A stretch of DNA of 64,000 bases from Micropterix aruncella (GCA_944548615.1 OX155961.1:18541334-18605333); one strand, 5' to 3'; positions 49,355-63,659 are shown, numbered from the stretch's first letter. Translations and numbers: made by a program. Notes: generated by a model from the letters alone, not told the origin.

Positions 49355-51346
49355 CGCCGTCCATCCGCCGTCCCAAACGGTCGCGTCAACTGCTCCTAAT
49401 TTCCTACGATTTTTTTCGTATCCTCACCAAATGCCATAAATAATCATTAACCAAATCCCTCCCCTCAAATCCCTATTCAGTGTTCATAAATTCCTACGAT
49501 TTTTTTCTATCTCATAAACTATCCAGCAAAAGTTTCGAGGAATTTCGGTGTTTCAATTCAAGTGAAGTGTGTTTTTGTGTGGTCATCACAAGGCAAGCCA
49601 TCGGCGAAAGTGTTTCGGTGCCATTATTTTTTTGTTGTTGTGCTGGCGCGACCCGAAACTTGACACCTACAGCCGGGGCCTACAACAAGTGTTAATCTGT
49701 CATCTTTTTGTTTCGCCGCTAGATACTGATCCAGTGAAACTCACTATACTTGTTCTCGACCACACTCACTAACTTTCAATTTTATATAAAATCGCAAAAC
49801 CGACATGTCCAATAAACGCGCGTGTGACAAGTGCAAAAAATTTCTCTCCACAAAAACGGAAGAATTCCTACAGTGTAGTGAGTGTGGATTATCATATCAC
49901 TTTAAGTGTGGGCCTGGCGACGAAGCCGAACTCCGTGGATTAAGAAGCCACTGGTCATGTGGAAGCTGCAGCTCAAAAGTCACTATCAGGGATGCAGCTT
50001 TTGAGGAACAAGACCTGGAACGTCTCTCAGTAAAGGAGTTACTGATTCTGTTCAATAAGCGGTCTGAACTGATATATGACCTCCAGCGCGAAATCCACGA
50101 ATTAACCAAGAGCAAGGATCATTTTAAGGAGAAATACGAGTCAATCGAAGCCGAGCTCGTAATCTGTCAAGAACAGCTGGCTGGGCATGATAAAAATGTA
50201 AAAGAAAATCGGGAGGAGATCGACGACCTCAAACTACGTGTCTCCAAATGGAGCAAAAAGGACTTAACTACGAAGTGGAAATAGTTGGAGTAGTACCAGG
50301 ACTAGGAGACAACGGAACATCTACTCGAATATCCGAATCGGAGGTGATAGCCGCAATCGGAAGAAAGCTGGACTTGGACCTGGAGGACGACGTAGACACG
50401 GCATATTGGAAGCAGCATCGTAACGCGAAGAAGAAATCCAGCCTCATTGTAAGATTTCGCTCCATCAAGGGACGAAATAAATTGCTTTCAAAGAAAAAAA
50501 TTACACTAACGAACCAAATATTGTCTGCCAGCAACGATCAACGCATCTACATCAACGAACATCTTTCCCACTACTTCAAAGACTTACTGTGGAAAGCGAA
50601 ATCAGCAGGAAAACATACCTTCAAATACATCTGGTATAAAAACAATAAAATATATGCTAAAAAAAACGAAGACGACAAAAACATCATTCAAATAGTTAGT
50701 GAAAGTGACCTGGAGAAACTTCTATAAACAACTGCTATCTGCTGAACTTACTCTGAAATTCTGCTGCCGATATGGACTTTGATATTTTATAACAGAGAAA
50801 TTAAAAACTATATTAGTGTAAATTAGCATAAATATGTAAAAGCAGTAGCATAACTGTGACAAGTAAAAATTCTATTAGACTAAATTAGCATTAACATCAA
50901 GTAGAATAATTATGGTAAACCAAGCTAATTAAGATAAGTTAGGTTAGGTTAGGGCATAAGTATAGATATCTAGTATGAATCATTTTATTAGTGTAATCAT
51001 TTGTTATTGTAATTGTAAACAAAGTAAGTATACCAGGATAATTAGTATAGGTTAGGTTAGATTAGTAAGTAGGCATATCAATTTAATGGAAAAGCACATT
51101 TATAAGTGTATATTCAGCTAGTTATGATAGGAGATATAGGTTAGATTAGGTTAGGTTAGGAAGTCAATGCATCTACTTAACGTAGAAAGTTATAATAGTT
51201 AAAAAAAGTATAATAGGTAATAGATAATATAAGTCAGATATAAACACATTATTGTTAGTTACCCACTGAAAAGGCACTAGCCTTAGTGGGGAACTGTGAC
51301 TTGTAATTTGTATCTTTTTTTATGAATAAAGACAACTACCAACTAA
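49355..51346 (+). mobile_element. ORF1-only LINE-like retroelement inserted in the foldback arm
   Basis: About 1.99 kb with a 450-bp 5' leader, one ORF1 (49805-50727) and a 620-bp 3' UTR, then AATAAA at 51325 and a short A-rich end. The same AAAC stands at both edges (49351-49354 and 51347-51350), a likely short target duplication. No reverse transcriptase is present. The 3' UTR contains three GGTTAGGTTAG-like spots and the hairpin CCCACT...AGTGGG at 51261-51289. The layout resembles internally deleted, ORF1-only LINE derivatives, which need an autonomous partner. Confidence 0.72.
49805..50727 (+). CDS. LINE ORF1 protein, PHD finger plus FP25K-like C-terminus, one frameshift
   Basis: ATG at 49805 opens a C4HC3 PHD-type zinc finger: C7, C10, C24, C27, H32, C35, C52 and C55, with W50 two before C52. 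A coiled coil rich in E, K and L follows (about residues 65-150). The first frame stops at 50284, but the downstream frame (from 50248 to the stop at 50727) carries on with 'LNYEVEIVGVVPGLGDN' and ends 'IYINEHLSHYFKDLLWKAK' and 'FKYIWYKNNKIYAKKNED', the pattern of the domain shared by baculovirus FP25K and CR1-like LINE ORF1 proteins. Loss of one base at about 50249 explains the shift. Together about 306 residues, the normal ORF1 size. Such proteins bind element RNA. A host-domesticated copy is possible but the frameshift argues against it. Confidence 0.75.
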
Positions 51347-52234
51347 AAACCTTGTTTAAAATTTAACTGTGGAGTTGTGCCAGTTCTCCAGTTGTTCATC
51401 ATAAAGTCCAGCAAAATCTGGCATTTATCTTGAGCTGGAGAACAGCTCTATGACCCTTGAGCTCTGCCTTCGACCAGCCATTTGACTCCCAGCCCCGGCT
51501 TTTTCTCAGTAGGTTTTAGCCCGAGGGAACTGAATTTCCGCGATGAAGTCCGGTATAAAGCCGTCGGAAGTAGAAGCCGTATTTGTTATATTTATTTTAC
51601 GTATTGCTGCCAACCATTCCGGAAGTTGCCGTTTTTTTTGTAATTTGTAATTTGTAATTTTTATTGGGTAAGAATGGTTGGCAGCAATACGTAAAAAAAA
51701 TATAACAAATACGGGTTCTACTTCCGACGGCGTAATATCGGACTTTGTCGCGGAAATTCAGTTCCCTCGGGCTAAAACCTACTGAGAAAAAGCCGGGGCT
51801 GGGAGTCAAATGACTGGTCGAAGGCAGAACTCAAGGGTCATAGAGCTGTTCTCCAGCCCAAGATAAATGCCAGATTTTCCTGGACTTTTTGATGAACAAC
51901 TGGAGAACTGGCACAACTCCACAGTTAAATTTTAAACAAGGTTTAAACACCGATTTTATGCGAAAACTGATTTTTATAATTAAAATGCCGCAGCCCGTAC
52001 GTACAATTAGATGAAGCGCTCTTACTCTCTCTCGAAAGTACCCCCAGCTGTCAGTCGACAATTAAATAGAATATTTCTCCCACTATGGACCTCTAGCGGA
52101 ATTAATAGGCATTTGTTTCAGCCAAGAAAAAAACCTGGATTAACATTTTATAAAACAAAAAGGCGCCATAGAAAGGAAATTTAAACAAAAAGATATAAAT
52201 TTAACGAAATTCGTAAAATTAAGTAAAATTTGCT

Positions 52235-52897
52235 ATACGCAGCTCGGCGGTTTTGACGTATTCAACACGTCATCTATCGCTTTCAATAAAGCAATGATTA
52301 ATGACGTTATTAACATGTAATGATAATTGCACTATAATAATAATAATATGTATTCATACGTATATTTAAATAACAAGTATGTATGACTATTATATAACGT
52401 GTATTCAAATTAAATTTATTTACTTATTTTAACCCCTCCCTTCCCACCCTTCTTTATTTACTAAAAAAATAAGTGGAAACATGAAATCAGCTTTTTCCTT
52501 CAATTTATTAAATGTGTATGTAATAAATTGAACAGCTGCATGTTTTCTGAATAATAATAAATTACAATAAAAATAAAAAAAATAATATAAAATTGATAAC
52601 TGTGGGTTAGTGGAATTTCCTTATCTTATTGGTTAGTAATTAAAACGGACTTTACAGCGTAAATTTGGTGGTACCCAACATGTCGGCATTGTAGGTTACA
52701 TTCTTATTCAGGGCAAACTGATATGATATCAGTAGGCTGAATAAAAATTAAATCAAATAAAAAAATTGACGTAGACACATTGCCTATACATGCTGAAAGT
52801 CGGTGTGATTGTGAGAGTGAATAAATCTTCTAGGTAAATTATTTATTTTTTTGGTATTTACATTGGCAGGTAATAAAGCTAGGTATTTTATGAAATA
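52235..52897. other. AT-rich interval, nothing recognised
   Basis: AT-rich text with A/T runs. No frame or repeat supported. Confidence 0.4.
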
Positions 52898-53671
52898 CTA
52901 GCTATTGCCGGCGGCTTCGCTTCGCGTAAAGTTTCGAATCGAGTTGTTAATTTGAGTAGGGTGGCGTTTATTTGCCTTTTTAGAAGCTACCTTTAGATAT
53001 ATAGTGGAAGACTTCCTGTTCGCTTCTTGTTCTTCGCCACCCGCCGCCTTCCGCTGAATTCTGACCTTGTTATGCTAGTCGCCGCCGCGCACCCCCCGCT
53101 AGGTATTTCGAGGTGCTTGCCCGCTTTAATAATTTCATCATATTTCTAAAACTATTCCACCTAAAAAGTTACAGTATATGGCGAATTTTATCTCCATTTA
53201 ACACCCGATGATGGAATAATTTGTTTTGATAATGATTCATATTTTATTGATAATGTCTTCAACAAACTTCAACTATTTTTTTTTTATTTTTTTGAGTCAT
53301 AAAAGCAGGGTTTGTAGCTTAAATATAAATGTTGGATATATGCTGTCGTTGACTTTTTTATAGATCTCTTTGAGACCGATGTTTTTTTGAGACCGATATT
53401 GTTTCCACATATCACATATCAAGCCGTTTCGTCAGCGCACGCCGAGAAAATAGTTCACCACCTCATTTTCTCCGACTTGATTAACAAATATCGTGATTTC
53501 GTATTGAAAACTGATATTTATTACAATAAGATATAGCATATAGCACTACTCGATAATGTAGCTTTCCATTAGTGAAACAATTGTTGAAATCGGATAAGTA
53601 GTTTTGGAGATTACCCCTTACATACAAACTTACAAACTTACAAACATTACCTCTTTATAATATTAGTATAA
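52898..53671 (-). mobile_element. Nonautonomous Helitron, about 774 bp
   Basis: CTAG at 52898-52901 is the 3' end on the minus strand, with GC-rich hairpin sequence 'gccggcggcttcgcttcgcg' next to it. The 5' side at 53671 keeps 'ACTAATATTATAAAG' but the terminal TC is changed. The interior ('tcatattttattgataatg', 'gatctctttgagaccgat') also occurs in 57228-57560, inverted. Confidence 0.78.
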
Positions 53672-53699
53672 ATTCCGGAAAGTATGAACAATCATCCAA

Positions 53700-54110
53700 T
53701 ATACACTTGTTGTAACGCAGCCTATAGCTGTGGGTCGTGCTCGGTGTTATTTTAGCTATTAGTACTATTTTACTTTCCCGGCATAGAAAAAGTACTATGA
53801 CGGATATATACATTTTAACCATTTCCAGACTGAAGTCTGTCTGTGAGTCTGTGTGTGTGTGTGTGTATTTCTCCACGATAGCGCCCAAACACTTCATCCG
53901 ATTGAGCTGAAATTCGGCATGCAGGCTTCATTTAGTCGTTGCAAGAGTTGAAAAGATTGTGGTTGAAATCGGTCCAACAGAGGGCGCGCTAGTTTGTTTG
54001 AAAAGCTTTATTGCACACACAAAAGAGTACAATGTGGTGGGCCTATTTCCAATTGGCAATATCTTCCGGCCATACCCCCAGGGTTATTGTGACTAAAGGT
54101 TTATGTGGGC
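53700..54110. repeat. Repeat F copy and LINE tail
   Basis: 53822-53925 ('agactgaagtctgtctgtga', a TG run, 'atttctccacgatagcgccc', 'catccgattgagctgaaatt') recurs at 58410-58510. From about 53996 'aaaagctttattgcacacac' is the reverse of a LINE 3' end. Confidence 0.55.
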
Positions 54111-54941
54111 AAATTGATTTACACGTAATAAATGAATACACCTATATAATAGTCACCATAGTATAAAATATAAAACAGTGAATAGTAACATATGCCAACT
54201 CGATATCGAAGGGAGGAATGGAATATAAGGACAAGTAAAGAAGACGGGTGGGGACGGGGCTAGTCATATTTCATTCTCAAAATATCGCAGTTAGATGTGC
54301 TGAAATATACTACGAATAAGCGCGCGGAGGGAGGTTTACGGAGGGGGTTGGCGAAGCTGCTTGTCTACTTGCCGGGAAGGTAATGAGGTAACGAAACCTT
54401 TTTAACAAATTAATTATTAATAGCACTTAACACCATATATAGTTACATTACCAGAGCCATTAATAGCATGAATTAAATGTAAATAATTAAGAAATGTGTT
54501 TCAGCTGATTTCACCCAACAAAGCCCCGCGATTCCCATCACCATATATTTGGCCAAATTTGTCTAAACCCATAAGATGTGCGAGATAATAAATGTAAGTA
54601 GGTATTTCCGGTTTCGAGGGACGAGGGAGGAAGCGAGAGCTTATCCCCGACAAACTACCTACCTCTCGCATACGTTCCTGATAGAAATATAAAACACCAC
54701 AATCCATCTAACTCGTTTCTGCTTGATTAATGATGCATCCGTTTTCAGAGAATAAAGAGATTTTTTCCCCTTTCCCCTCCTGCCCACCCTTTCTCCCGAT
54801 CTATACCGGTCTTTCCGTCGAGCTTAAGCCGCGTCGTCACTCGGATGCGTCAGTCTGAATGACGCGACAAGTAGGGCAAATATATCCGTTTCGAATATAG
54901 GAAACCGTCAAGCAAGAAGAAAAATAACGGCTAAGCAAGCC
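54111..54941. other. Mixed-composition interval, no gene recognised
   Basis: GC-richer patches at 54230-54380 and 54600-54900 ('gcgcgcggagggaggtttac', 'gcgtcgtcactcggatgcgt'). A 68-codon minus frame (54501-54707) has no motif. Unique in the window. Confidence 0.3.
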
Positions 54942-55890
<949 letters not shown>

Positions 55891-55905
55891 TTACACATTT
55901 ACAAT

Positions 55906-56166
<261 letters not shown>

Positions 56167-56200
56167 CATAAGGTTTGTAAAGAAATCCGTTTATAGGATC

Positions 56201-57816
<1,616 letters not shown>

Positions 57817-58860
57817 TTCTGAATGATTAATTTAATCCTGATACTGATACTGAAGCTCATATTGCGAGTGCGTTCATCGTATAGTGAGGACGCGGCTTAA
57901 GAGTTAAGCTGGGGGCAATTGTTTCTGCGCCTTGCGAGACGTATAAATTACCCCATGGATGTCCGATAGCTCGATGGCTGTTTGCCTTTAACACTATTAT
58001 ATGAACATAAATCATTGATTTCGGCCATTAGTGAGAGAAATATGGCGCTCCCAACACTGCGCCGTCGAAGCGGTATATCATGATACGATCTGACCGCGAC
58101 GGCATCGACGCTTGCCATCAGAAACTATTACTTTCTTAGATATCATATTTTTTAAACATAACATAATCGCACCGTTTTCTCATTAGATAGATACAGCGGA
58201 ATAGTCATCGTAGGCAATAGTCATAATTGTTTGCAATATTTACCTAAAACTGCCGATTGCCTTGAAGGATTATTTATTGTATATATTTATTTAATGGTTT
58301 TTACTTACCCAGCCCACCTAGCAACCAGGAGGGAAAGTATTATTAAAACGCTAAAAAGTTTTTTCGAAAGGAGAATATCTATTTGAACCCCCCTTAGACG
58401 ATTAACACCATTTCTAGACTAAAATCTGTATGTGTGTCTATCTGTATCTCTGTGTGTGTATTTCTCCACGAAAGCGCCTAAACGCTTAATCCGATTGAAC
58501 TGAAATGTGGTACGTCTTGTTGGGCCGAAATCACATTGTAATTTTTTTGTTGGAATATCTCATATAAAAGCTAGAATAATAATATTTAAATTCCGTCATA
58601 CGTTTTAATATAATATAATTATTTAATAATAACGCCATCCGTTGGCGCTTGGCCCAAACCCAACCTCAGCCGAGATACGAACAGCGCCGCCAGAGGCGTC
58701 GCAATGGAATCCAACCGGGTTCGTCCGCCGGTCTGGAGAGGGCTATCAATTATTTGATTTATGACATTAATATTCAGATCAAATAAGTCCTTGGCTACTT
58801 GACAGGAAAGTCTTGGGGTGACTCAACCGTTTTTTACGCTGTACATTAAAAGAGTCCAGT
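57817..58860. other. Mixed interval, Repeat F copy, no gene recognised
   Basis: 57880-58110 is GC-richer and unique. 58410-58510 is a Repeat F copy ('aaaatctgtatgtgtgtct', 'atttctccacgaaagcgcct', 'aatccgattgaactgaaat'). 58640-58740 is another GC-richer patch ('gccatccgttggcgcttggc'). Confidence 0.4.
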
Positions 58861-59055
58861 TCACTCAGTCTAAAGATCAGTCGCTCTAAAATGGCATTTT
58901 AGAGCGACTGCCCCGAAAAACACGATAATATCGTGTGAGGTGCAGAACGTATAAATTAGAGCGACTCATCTTTAGACTGAGTGACCCGCCATCGAAAAAC
59001 ATGAAATCGGCTCAGTCGCTCTAAAATGCGAATCGGGTCAGTCGCTCTAAATTAT
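58861..59055. repeat. Palindrome cluster built on AGTCGCTCTAAA
   Basis: 58861-58890 and 58955-58984 are inverse 30-mers (about 28 of 30 match). Inside, 58878-58910 is a perfect inverted repeat (CAGTCGCTCTAAAATG, one-base centre, complement) and 58921-58935 another (CACGATA-A-TATCGTG). The core AGTCGCTCTAAA or its complement occurs five times (also near 59014 and 59040). No element ends were found. Confidence 0.8.
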
Positions 59056-59529
59056 CACAACTGTGAAATACCTCCTGCTACTTTTCGCGTTCTTCTTCTT
59101 CTTTATAAATAGCAGTTGTCAACGCGTGTAGTGTTACCAGGCTATCAAAATTTTTCCCTGGATGGTCGATGTCAGACTATTTTCGAAATTATTCTAGGCG
59201 AATAAATAACAGATCTGTAATGAGCGGTAACGTATGGGCGTGAATACGCGTATTTGGTGCACATAACGCTGTGTTGCATAATATCGTTCCGCCTAGCTCT
59301 GATGCGAGTTTGTTTATTTTTTAGACAGTTTTGCATGTTTTTTCGTTTTATTTCGTTAAATGCTGTATAGTAGATATACTAAATATGAATTATTGCAGTA
59401 TAGGAACCTTTCTCAAAAATCTGAAAAATAAAGAAATACATACTGCGACTTAATAATTGTAAAGATAAATGTAAAATTTCGGAAGAAAAAAAATATTAAT
59501 GTAAAAGAAAAATACCTATAGGTGATTAT
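59056..59529. other. AT-rich interval, nothing recognised
   Basis: AT-rich text without supported features. Confidence 0.4.
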
Positions 59530-60065
59530 GCCGGCTAGGACTCTGCCTGCGGGTCAGTTTCGCTCTTCGGGCGCTCCTGGACGGTTTGCGAACCATGCGG
59601 CGTCAGCCAATCGACTGTGCATTCCGACTGATAAGCGGAATGCACTTGTCCCTATAGAACAGGGGTGGTTGTTAACCTTACGGCAACCGCTCTTAAAAAA
59701 CGACCAATTCGTCCACCCTATCCCGAGCGGTCGACATGGTCCGCAATAGATTCGGTAGATACCGAATCACCGCTACGTAAGGGAGAGGACCGCGCAAGCG
59801 ACCTCGAACCCTTAACTAGTTGGGAGGCCGAAGAAATGTGGCCGAAAGTGGTAGTAAGGGCGCGAGGCCGCTCGTTGGTTGCAAACCCAGTGTCTCGCGG
59901 TAAGGCGTTGGCTTCTTACGGGTGAGTGGTGTAACTAGACAGTGAACGGTTTCGTCCCAAAGTCTCCTACGCTCATCTTAAGGGAGACAGAACGATCAAT
60001 ATCGTTAAAACTTCCTGGGGTCTGGGTTCGCCCGTTATAGTTGACACCTCCAAATACCCATTTAC
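59530..60065 (+). repeat. Family G copy
   Basis: 'gcgctcctggacggtttgcg', 'aggggtggttgttaacctta', 'ggagaggaccgcgcaagcga', 'tctcgcggtaaggcgttggc' and 'cgttaaaacttcctggggtc', then 'gggttcgcccgttatagttg' at the end. It is the most complete single copy outside the composite, without the 'cacgggtcaacacc' left part. Confidence 0.75.
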
Positions 60066-60234
60066 ATGCAATTTATTCATCAGTCGAGTAGTTGTACTTG
60101 CATAAGTAGCATCTTAGCCTGTGCATGTGACTTGATGATTTGTTATTGCATCATAGCTCACAATGTCTTTTAGCGCCCGGCTGACTTGTCTGTGAGAAGT
60201 TTACTATTTTTAAAAAAACAATATAGAAATTGAT

Positions 60235-60690
60235 CTATAAAAGATCAACCGAAAATTAAGACGGTGCTGGAGTTTCATCACTGGACATATAGATTAAGAT
60301 TTGAAGCTCTAAGTGTTCAATTTGTTTCATGAGGAATGTATTTAGGCTGATACAATACTTATATTCAGATGCCACGAAGTAACAATACTGAAGTTCAAAT
60401 TTAAAATATGGACTTAGCCCCCAGGCATGCACTTGCGGCCTGGCCGCAACGGCCAGACTACAGCGGCCAGCAAGATACTACCAAATGTATGGAATTGCCG
60501 TCGACCGCGCGCACATGGCCGCGCGGTTGACGGCGAGTCCATACATTTCGTAGTATCTCGTTGGCCGCAAGTGCGCACCGGGGTTTACTTCCATTATAGA
60601 GAATCCATGCTGTTAAAGTTTTGATAAGCGCAATGCCAATTGCTTTAAAATCATTCATTAACCCAGCCTAAGCGGTAGTATTAAATCATT
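60235..60690 (+). repeat. Repeat H, copy 1, interrupted
   Basis: Direct match to 63660-64000: 'aaccgaaaattaagac', 'gaatgtatttaggctgatac', 'cttatattcagatgccacga', 'aatatggacttag' and 'ttgataagcgcaatgccaat', 'ttaacccagcctaagcgg' wording. A GC-rich palindrome (60418-60590) interrupts it. Confidence 0.75.
60418..60590. mobile_element. GC-rich palindromic insertion, about 170 bp
   Basis: Inverted arms 'cacttgcggcc', 'agcaagatactac', 'aaatgtatgga' and 'gccgtcgaccgcgcg' against their complements, with a short 'cacatgg' centre at about 60510. The equivalent position in copy 2 of repeat H (after 'gacttag', 63878) lacks it, which identifies it as an insertion. Opposing frames here are palindrome shadow. 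Confidence 0.75.
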
Positions 60691-61439
60691 TTTTAACAAC
60701 AAGTGTTTACTTAAAACTTTATCACGGTGCAATTATTAGCTTGAAGATGCTACGGCTAAAAATATATTTATAAATGAACTAAATTGTACCTACACTGTCA
60801 CCATATACTGAAGATTGTATGGCAATCGTTGCCGTGTTATTGATTCATCCAATTCAATAACATTTGTTTGTCGAATAAAACATATTTCTTACAATTATAA
60901 TTTTATTTTTGCTAGCATGTGTTTAAAATACATTTTCATTTCATCAGGAGCGGGACGTGGTGGTATTGACTCCTTTATTTAATAAATGTTCCATCCGCTG
61001 TTATACTATCCCTGACTGAACATTCTTTATGCTGTCATAATGTTCTCGTGTAAAGACTTCTGTAATTTTGCAAAAATTTATAGTAGTTACAAACAATTAA
61101 ATTTTGTTAAGTATAAAAAAATAAACAATTTTATAAGTTTTTTTTTATTATTTTAAAAGCCAAAGAAAAAAACAAGTAAAATCAAGGTTCCTAAATCATG
61201 TAACCAAATAAATTAATTATTTTCAATAAAATAAATGTTACAAAAAAAACCATAATAAATGTAAATTAAAATATCAAACATAAAATAAAAAATAATACCC
61301 AAATAGTCGTCTAAAACATAAATATCAAATTATAAATGTATGTCGCATTGTCAATTACGTTTATGTATATGCTCTCCTTAAATTTAGTCTCATTCATGTT
61401 GAATGGCAATATTCTGGAATTGATTAATGTACATAGACA
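60691..61439. other. AT-rich interval, nothing recognised
   Basis: AT-rich with many A runs. No supported feature. Confidence 0.4.
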
Positions 61440-62050
61440 TTAAGCTGTATGTGATAGAATTTTAGGCATATCTAGTACAGACGCAAGGCAGGTCGAACGT
61501 ACAAGAGTGAACCACGCGTTGTGGAATGTAAAATTATAGGTTCTTCGTAAAATACGGGTTATCTACGTGTTTGTGGATAATTTTGTGGAATAGTACCATA
61601 TCTGCAGCACGGTTCTCCAATAAAGCAATATTAAAGTGATTCAGTCTGATCTTGTACATTTTCAGTCCTAAGCATTGACAGTAGTGTTGTCTAGTAGTTG
61701 ACTCCTTGTGTACGTCGTATTGCGAGAGCACTCTCGACCTTGGCGTTCAACTCGATCACCGATTGAATTTCGACATGCTTTTATGAGGTACTGTCAGTAA
61801 AGCTACAACTTGGTGAAGTTTGTTGACGTATGACGATATTCATCTAAAGAGATCACCGAAGATCTCTTTAATTTACCCAGAAGGATGGTTGTGTTGACAA
61901 GGTCGAATACTTTTGCAAAATCTGTGCATATTGCATCCACATGTTTCGGGTTATACATAGACTTTGATGATGAAGTTAGTGTATTCCCGGTATTCCCCCA
62001 AATTTGGGATATGCATAGGTTTCGTGGAGCCAATATTTTGCTAAGTGAAT
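61440..62050 (-). pseudogene. LINE remnant with RT motif and C-terminal piece
   Basis: Minus strand: from about 62030 a frame carries 'VDAICTDFAKVFDLVNTTIL', the 'VD.I..DF.KAFD.V....L' motif of LINE reverse transcriptase domain 3. After a large internal deletion a second frame (61731-61534) reads 'QYDVHKESTTRQHYCQCLGL' and 'ENRAADMVLFHKIIHK', the 'L.L.....RR..D...L.KI' block beyond the RT thumb. The catalytic YADD region between them is absent. Confidence 0.78.
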
Positions 62051-62954
62051 GACAAATGACCCCGTTTTCGAGGGATATCCGAAACCTTTAGATGATCATG
62101 TCTGTAAAAGAAAAAACTACATTAGTTATTGAAAGAAACTGTATTAAAAAAAAGAAAAATCATTATATTTAGATTAAATGCATGGTTTCCATCACACGTA
62201 AATTCGGGCGACTAACAGCCCATTTAAACTTGTCGGGTGTCTGATCCGTTTTTTAATCGGATATCACCGCCTCTGTTCCCACTCGTTGGATGTCGGATTC
62301 GATTTAAAAGCAACTGCGCGATGGATATCTACGAAGCTTTTGTTGTGATATACTATTAAGATGAAAACAAGCAAAACAGCTAATAAAACAAAATGTTTGG
62401 TGCAAACAAGGCGTCAGTCTCAGTCTGGCTTTGGTTTTTTGTATACTTAATTGATCATTGGTTGTTTGGACTCGTTATTTTAGGTTATGTTCGCAGATTG
62501 ACAGCAAATGTCACCGTTTCCTACTCTAGGGTATACGATACGATACGATAGTGTCAGTAGCACCATGGACAAACTACTAGATTACTACTAGATTCGGTCA
62601 TTGTAACATGATCAGTGCATTGTAATACTAAATGTGATAGTTAGGCAGAAATCACCCTCTTTGGGTGGAGCCATCAAATAAAAAAATGTGATAGAATAAA
62701 GCCAAATTAGAATGTGATAGAATAAAGCCAAAATAAAAACAAATTTACATACTTAATAAAAACAAAAACATACCTACTTTTTGTCATTGCTTAAAAAATG
62801 TAACTGAAACTTCCGCCAGGTGTTTATTTAAAAAAAAATAAGTTAACCTGCTGTGGGTTTAACGCATCTTTGAATGCCTACATCTCGCTTATTATTTGAG
62901 GCCGAATAAAGATTCGGAATCAGTCACGGGGTACCTTACTATCTAAATATTAAG
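62051..62954. other. AT-rich interval, no gene seen
   Basis: A tandem 'aatgtgatagaataaagccaaa' pair occurs at 62685-62733 and 'gatacgatacgata' at 62536-62550. No other structure was recognised. Confidence 0.45.
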
Positions 62955-63232
62955 TAAATATAAAGACGAAGACCATCGCGGTTGTTTGAAATTATAAATA
63001 AGATGGAAACGAATTTACCGCGTGAAATTTGTAGCACCCGGCGTTTCAGTGACGTTGCCCGATCCCTCACCACCGTTATAACCTACGAAGTGGCGGCAGC
63101 GGTATGTGGCCTACCCGTAAAACATCGGACTGACAGCTCTTTCAATCTACCCTGGACAACGGCCGCTGCAACGTCACAGAAACGTCGGGTGCTACAAATT
63201 TCTCGCGTTAAATTCGTTTCTATCCTATTTAT
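62955..63232. repeat. PLE-end palindrome, copy 3, longest
   Basis: Left arm 'aacgaatttaccgcgtgaaa', 'gtagcacccggcgtttcagt' is inverted to the right arm ending 'gcgttaaattcgtttctatc'. Between them lies PLE 3' UTR ('caccaccgttataacctacg', 'gtggcggcagcggtatg', 'actgacagctctttcaatct') matching 8483-8600. So this copy keeps about 110 bp more of the PLE than copies 1 and 2. Confidence 0.78.
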
Positions 63233-63254
63233 AATAAGTAATTAGTTGTATAAA

Positions 63255-63445
63255 TGTCCAAATTTCCAAACGTCAAAAATTAACATAAATGTAGGTATCG
63301 TGATTAGTGTCAAATGAAAGGCCTGTTTGGGGACCTACATTTCAAATATATATATGTATCTATATGGATAACTTACATAAACCACAAATATTTCATTAGG
63401 AAAAGAATACAAAATAATTACAAATACAGAAGTTCACTTTTTATA
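63255..63445 (+). repeat. Repeat B, copy 4
   Basis: 'tgtccaaatttccaaacgtc', 'gattagtgtcaaatgaaagg' and 'ataaaccacaaatatttcat' as in 33440-33640. It directly follows the PLE palindrome. Confidence 0.65.
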
Positions 63446-63659
63446 ACGGAATAAATGCAAAACCATGATCATTTCCTGGTCTCCACGACATGTACAAACC
63501 CCATATAACATCAACGGGCACAAGCTTTAACAAGTAGACACTGTTGATTTTACAAAAACGTTATGTTTTGTATCCTTGAAAATAAGTGTTGAAAGAAAAA
63601 TGTTGTACTGACACAAAAACTTACATGCGGGAAGTTTATCCGTTCAAAAAAAAAACCGA

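Larger units (their letters stand above)
49062..52234. mobile_element. Large foldback element, arms about 560 bp, split by a retroinsertion
   Basis: Left outer arm 49062-49354 is the inverse of 51941-52234, and left inner arm 51351-51619 is the inverse of 51672-51940; both pairs are about 95% alike by eye. The central spacer is 52 bp (51620-51671). Removing 49355-51350 joins the two left pieces into one continuous arm matching the uninterrupted right arm. The element itself encodes nothing. Outer edges read '..TA|GCAA' and 'TTGC|TA..', compatible with a TA duplication, but this is uncertain. Confidence 0.85.

Noticed and set aside
50248..50284. Programmed -1 frameshift between the two ORF1 frames
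   Set aside because: The A-run is only five A's followed by GG and no slippery heptamer or clear downstream structure is present; loss of one base is simpler.
49805..50727. Baculovirus-derived gene because of the FP25K-like domain
   Set aside because: The domain is also standard in CR1-like LINE ORF1 proteins, and the PHD finger, coiled coil, A-rich 3' end and target duplication all fit a retroelement.
50940..51170. Telomeric TTAGG repeats
   Set aside because: Only two or three units occur at each of three places inside the 3' UTR of the ORF1-only element; too short for telomere-derived DNA.
60427..60658. Opposing 65- and 66-codon frames
   Set aside because: They are mirror images of a palindromic insertion.
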